Shown piece after piece: positions 61,112 to 64,000 of a stretch of 64,000 bases of DNA. The notes below the pieces were generated by a model. The model worked only from the letters and a program-made list of their open reading frames with translations. It did no database searches and was not told the origin of the DNA. The translations under genes and the position numbers were made by a program. Each line of letters starts with the position of its first letter. Positions within the stretch are counted from its first letter, which is position 1. The DNA comes from Sulfitobacter geojensis (GTDB lineage: Bacteria; Pseudomonadota; Alphaproteobacteria; Rhodobacterales; Rhodobacteraceae), in assembly GCF_000622325.1 (NCBI RefSeq), contig NZ_JASE01000005.1:434001-498000 (forward strand), in the 5' to 3' direction.

Positions 61112-62430
61112 TCCCCCCCGGCCTGATGATTTCCGCGCCTGCCTCGGGCACCGGTAAAACGACACTGATGCTGGGCCTTTTGGCTGCGTTTCGCGCACAG
61201 GGCATCGAGGTCCAGCCGTTCAAAAGCGGCCCCGACTATATTGATCCGGCGTTTCACACGGCAGCCTCTGGTCGCGCGTCTTTCAACCTTGATAGTTGGT
61301 CCATGGCGCGGCCTACGATTGACGGGTTGGTTGGCAATGCCGCCGGTGCGGATCTGATCCTTGCGGAAGGGTCGATGGGATTGTTCGACGGTGTGGCAAT
61401 TCCGGGGGCCTGCGGAAACGGCGCAAGCGCGGATATTGCGGCGCTGATGGGATGGCCCGTGGTGCTGGTGCTGGATGTGTCGGGGGCGGCGCAATCGGTG
61501 GCCGCGACCGCCTTGGGCTTCAAGATGATGCGCCCTGATGTGACGCTGGCGGGGGTGGTGTTGAACCGCGTCGCGTCGCCCCGTCATGAAGCATTGGTGC
61601 GGGTCGGGATGGAAGCGGCAGGCGTGCGCGTCTTGGGCGTTTTGCCGCGCCGCAAAGAGATAGAGCTGCCGGAACGGCATCTTGGGCTGGTCCAAGCGGG
61701 CGAACAGGAAAACCTGCCGCAAATACTGGAAGGGGCCGCTGCTTTCGTCAGCGAACACGTTGACCTTGCCGCCCTGCGTGCAGCGGCTGCGGGCACCTTG
61801 CAAGATGCGCCAGCACCGGCAACGGTCATCCCACCGGGCCAACGTATCGCCTTGGCGCAGGATTCGGCTTTTGCCTTTGTCTATCCGCATTTGCTGGCCG
61901 GCTGGCGGGTCGCCGGAGCCGAGGTACTGCCGTTTTCGCCGTTGGCGGATGAGGCACCAGACCCGTCTGCCGATGTCTGCTGGCTGCCCGGCGGCTATCC
62001 CGAACTGCACGCAGGACAATTGGCAGCCGCGATCAATTTCCGTAAGGGTCTTCAAGAATTTGCGCGCGACAAGCCGGTGCATGGCGAATGCGGTGGCTAT
62101 ATGGCGATGGGGGCCGGTTTGGTCGACAAAGAGGGCGCGCGTCACGAAATGACCGGCCTTTTGGGGCTTGAGACGTCATTCGAGAAACGCAAATTTCACC
62201 TCGGCTATCGCAAGGCCACCCTGAACGCGCCGGTCCCCGGCTTTGACGCTTTGGCGCGGTTGCGCGGGCATGAATTCCACTATGCGACCATATTGGATGA
62301 ACCCGACGCGCCGCTGGCAAAAATCTGCGACAGCAATGATTTGGAGGTCGCTGAAACCGGTTCCGTTCGACATTTCGAGGGCGGAGGCCGCGCAACAGGC
62401 ACCTTTTTCCACATGATTGGCGAAGAGTGA
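61108..62430 (+). CDS. cobB: hydrogenobyrinate/cobyrinate a,c-diamide synthase
   Basis: ATP- and glutamine-dependent amidation of the a and c side chains. The 440 residues have a P-loop ASGTGKTT (12-19), [11 protein letters not shown], the [10 protein letters not shown] element, and the class I glutamine-amidotransferase domain with nucleophile Cys328 in [10 protein letters not shown]. The start overlaps cobM by four bases. The stop shares one base with cobA (TGATG). The product is the substrate of CobN. Confidence 0.94.
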   Translation: MIPPGLMISAPASGTGKTTLMLGLLAAFRAQGIEVQPFKSGPDYIDPAFHTAASGRASFNLDSWSMARPTIDGLVGNAAGADLILAEGSMGLFDGVAIPGACGNGASADIAALMGWPVVLVLDVSGAAQSVAATALGFKMMRPDVTLAGVVLNRVASPRHEALVRVGMEAAGVRVLGVLPRRKEIELPERHLGLVQAGEQENLPQILEGAAAFVSEHVDLAALRAAAAGTLQDAPAPATVIPPGQRIALAQDSAFAFVYPHLLAGWRVAGAEVLPFSPLADEAPDPSADVCWLPGGYPELHAGQLAAAINFRKGLQEFARDKPVHGECGGYMAMGAGLVDKEGARHEMTGLLGLETSFEKRKFHLGYRKATLNAPVPGFDALARLRGHEFHYATILDEPDAPLAKICDSNDLEVAETGSVRHFEGGGRATGTFFHMIGEE

Positions 62431-63155
62431 TGAGCGGTTTTGTTTCCTTTGTATCCTCCGGCCCCGGCGATCCTGATCTGTTGACGGTCAAAGCGGTTGA
62501 CCGGTTGCAAAAGGCCGAAGCGGTCCTGTTCGACGATTTGAGCGCGGGACCGATCCTTGAACATGCCGGACCGGATGCGGATTTGATTGGCGTCGGTAAA
62601 CGTGCGGGGCGGGCGTCGCCCAAGCAGCACCATGTCTCGCAGGTTCTGGTCGATCACGCCAAGGCGGGGCTGCGGGTGGTGCGCCTGAAATCCGGTGACA
62701 GCGGGATGTTCGGCCGGCTTGAGGAAGAGATCACCGCGCTGAAAGCCGCAGGTATCGCGTTTGAAATTATCCCCGGTGTTACGTCCGCTTCGGCTGCTGC
62801 TGCGGCGGCGGGCATGCCTTTGACGCGTCGCCTTACCGCGCGACGTGTACAGTTTATCACCGGTGCTGATGTGACGGGCAATTTGCCGGCAGATGTGAAC
62901 ATGGCGGCGCTTGCTGATCCGGCGGCGACCACGGTGGTCTACATGGGCAAACGCACCTTTACCGGATTGGCCGCACGGTTGATCGAACATGGGCTGCCGG
63001 GCGATACACCGGCCATGCTGGCCGAAGCGGTATCGACCCCTGCTGAAAAGCTGACGCGCTATACGATCGCAAGTCTTGCGAAACATCTGGAAGCCACGAG
63101 CAGCACAACGCCTGCGTTGATCTTTTACGGTCCCCTCGCGGAGCTGGAAGAATGA
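62430..63155 (+). CDS. cobA: uroporphyrinogen-III C-methyltransferase (SUMT)
   Basis: Entry enzyme that methylates uroporphyrinogen III at C-2 and C-7 to precorrin-2. The 241 residues include FVSSGPGDPDLLTVKAVDRL, LKSGDSGMFGRLEEE and MPLTRRLTARRVQFITGAD. No siroheme synthase C-terminal or N-terminal (CysG) fusion is present. ATG 62430 overlaps the cobB stop (TGATG); a GTG at 62427 is in frame. The end overlaps the next gene by four bases. Confidence 0.93.
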   Translation: MSGFVSFVSSGPGDPDLLTVKAVDRLQKAEAVLFDDLSAGPILEHAGPDADLIGVGKRAGRASPKQHHVSQVLVDHAKAGLRVVRLKSGDSGMFGRLEEEITALKAAGIAFEIIPGVTSASAAAAAAGMPLTRRLTARRVQFITGADVTGNLPADVNMAALADPAATTVVYMGKRTFTGLAARLIEHGLPGDTPAMLAEAVSTPAEKLTRYTIASLAKHLEATSSTTPALIFYGPLAELEE

Positions 63156-63454
63156 AAGTATCCGTATGTCGATCCTGCGCGCCGCAAGCGCAGTTTGTCG
63201 ATTTTCTGCGCAAAGGATTGCAGGGGATCGAGGTGGAAAGCGTTGAGTGTATGTCCGGCTGCACCCGTGCACAGACTGTTGCCTTTCGCGCCAGCGGCAA
63301 GGTGGCGTATTTGTTCGGTGATTTAACGCGCGACGACCTTGCAGAATTGCAAAACTTTGCGCGTCTATATGCGCTTTCGCAGGATGGCACCTTTGCCGAC
63401 GCCCGCGTATTGGGCAGCTTGCGTACCAAAGCCATTGCGCGGATCCCGGGGTAA
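63152..63454 (+). CDS. second DUF1636-like protein
   Basis: The 100 residues begin MKVSVCRSCAPQ and carry CMSGCTRAQT in the middle. This CxxC and CxxxC pattern and length are like those of the DUF1636 protein at 50178, although the two are only weakly similar overall. It is coupled to cobA by an ATGA overlap and stands four bases before cobF. A shared role in metal or electron delivery for the pathway is plausible but unproven. Confidence 0.75.
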   Translation: MKVSVCRSCAPQAQFVDFLRKGLQGIEVESVECMSGCTRAQTVAFRASGKVAYLFGDLTRDDLAELQNFARLYALSQDGTFADARVLGSLRTKAIARIPG

Positions 63455-63458
63455 AGCG

Positions 63459-64000
63459 ATGCAGTTGACCCTGATTGGAATCGGCACCGGCAATCCCGAA
63501 CATCTGACGCTTCAGGCGATCCGTGCGATCAATGCCCAAGACATGATCCTGATCCCGCGCAAGGGTGCGGGCAAAGCCGACTTGGCTGAGCTGCGCCGTG
63601 CCATTTGCGACGAGGTTCTGACAAACCCCACCACCCGCATTGTCGAATTCGATCTTCCTGTGCGGGATGAGGCAACGCCGGATTACCGCCAGCGGGTGGA
63701 TGACTGGCATGACGCGATTGCACTGGCTTGGGTAAATGCGATGGGTGGCACATCTGTTGGCAAGGTGGCGCTGTTGGTCTGGGGGGATCCGTCACTTTAT
63801 GACAGCACCTTACGGATTGCCGCGCGCCTCAATCCCGCACCGCAGATCGAAGTGATCCCCGGCATCACATCCTTGCAGGCGTTGACCGCGGCCCATGCGA
63901 TCCCGATCAACGACATCGGCGCACCCTTTGTCGTGACCACAGGGCGGCGGCTGCGTGACGGGGGGTGGCCGGCTGGCGTGGATACGCTGGCGATTATGCT
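63459..64000 (+). CDS. cobF: precorrin-6A synthase (deacetylating), partial at window edge
   Basis: The 180 visible residues begin MQLTLIGIGTGNPEHLTLQAI and include WGDPSLYDSTLRIA and VIPGITSLQAL, the SUMT-family fold as used by CobF (C-1 methylation with acetate loss). The gene runs off the right edge; about a quarter is missing. The start follows the DUF1636-like stop by four bases. It completes the set of ring-modifying enzymes in the window. Confidence 0.9.
   Translation, partial: MQLTLIGIGTGNPEHLTLQAIRAINAQDMILIPRKGAGKADLAELRRAICDEVLTNPTTRIVEFDLPVRDEATPDYRQRVDDWHDAIALAWVNAMGGTSVGKVALLVWGDPSLYDSTLRIAARLNPAPQIEVIPGITSLQALTAAHAIPINDIGAPFVVTTGRRLRDGGWPAGVDTLAIM

Noticed and set aside
61051-62145. 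Open frame of about 364 codons on the minus strand
   Set aside because: It is the antisense of cobB and has typical shadow composition.
62280-63710. Open frame of about 476 codons on the minus strand
   Set aside because: It is antisense to cobB, cobA, the DUF1636 gene and cobF, all well supported. No family features.
1-64000. tRNA, rRNA, CRISPR repeats or prophage
   Set aside because: Non-coding gaps were read on both strands; no cloverleaf-like T-arm (GGTTCRANYCC), spaced repeats or phage genes were noticed. A tRNA scan would settle this.

Overview
The window looks like a chromosomal piece of an alphaproteobacterium of the Rhodobacteraceae (Roseobacter group). The evidence is the moderately high GC content (roughly 60% by eye), paired Hedgehog/intein (Hint) proteins, a TctA-TctB fusion, a family-typical serC leader, the aerobic CobG/CobN-type cobalamin pathway, and the many small conserved proteins of that group. 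The genus cannot be fixed from sequence reading alone; a Sulfitobacter- or Roseobacter-like genome would fit. I found no rRNA, tRNA, CRISPR array, insertion sequence or prophage.

Bases 1-14100: serC (minus) and serB (plus), two serine-biosynthesis genes, bracket about 11.4 kb of accessory genes. These are a TctDE two-component system, a tripartite tricarboxylate transporter (TctC plus a fused TctA-TctB), a PrpF/GalD-type isomerase, a D-2-hydroxyacid dehydrogenase, and, facing them, a GntR regulator with an AbrB-family membrane protein, a solute-binding-like protein and a TcuA-like flavoprotein. Together they suggest uptake and oxidation or isomerisation of a tricarboxylate such as tricarballylate or trans-aconitate, converging on cis-aconitate. 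A perfect 12-bp-arm palindrome lies between gntR and the flavoprotein gene.

Bases 14100-30600: housekeeping genes. These include L-asparaginase II, an IalB-like protein, rlmN, a tyrosine phosphatase, a LOG protein, dapD and dapE (lysine/diaminopimelate), two Hint proteins, a GNAT enzyme, a DUF2064 glycosyltransferase, RNase R, a glutathione S-transferase facing a WYL regulator, and a lytic transglycosylase.

Bases 30600-38230: a polyamine uptake and catabolism locus with an aminotransferase, a GntR regulator, a PotFABC-type ABC transporter and a PuuB-like oxidase. An identical 11-bp motif sits in front of both transcription units. Bases 38230-41300 hold four flagellar genes (flgD, fliK, flgJ-like, flgN-like) in two divergent pairs. 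Bases 41741-48229 carry an MFS transporter, trhO, NAD salvage genes (pncA, pncB), a membrane-anchored NYN nuclease and an EamA transporter.

Bases 48389-64000: a cobalamin riboswitch followed by a cobalt-uptake and corrin-ring operon. The order is cbtB, cbtA, a His/Met-rich exported protein, DUF1636, cobW, cobN, cobG, cobH, cobI, cobJ, cobL, cobE, cobM, cobB, cobA, a second DUF1636 gene and cobF (cut by the window edge). cobK is on the opposite strand. All enzymes from uroporphyrinogen III to hydrogenobyrinate a,c-diamide are present, plus the large cobaltochelatase subunit. Most neighbours overlap by 1-4 nt, which implies translational coupling.
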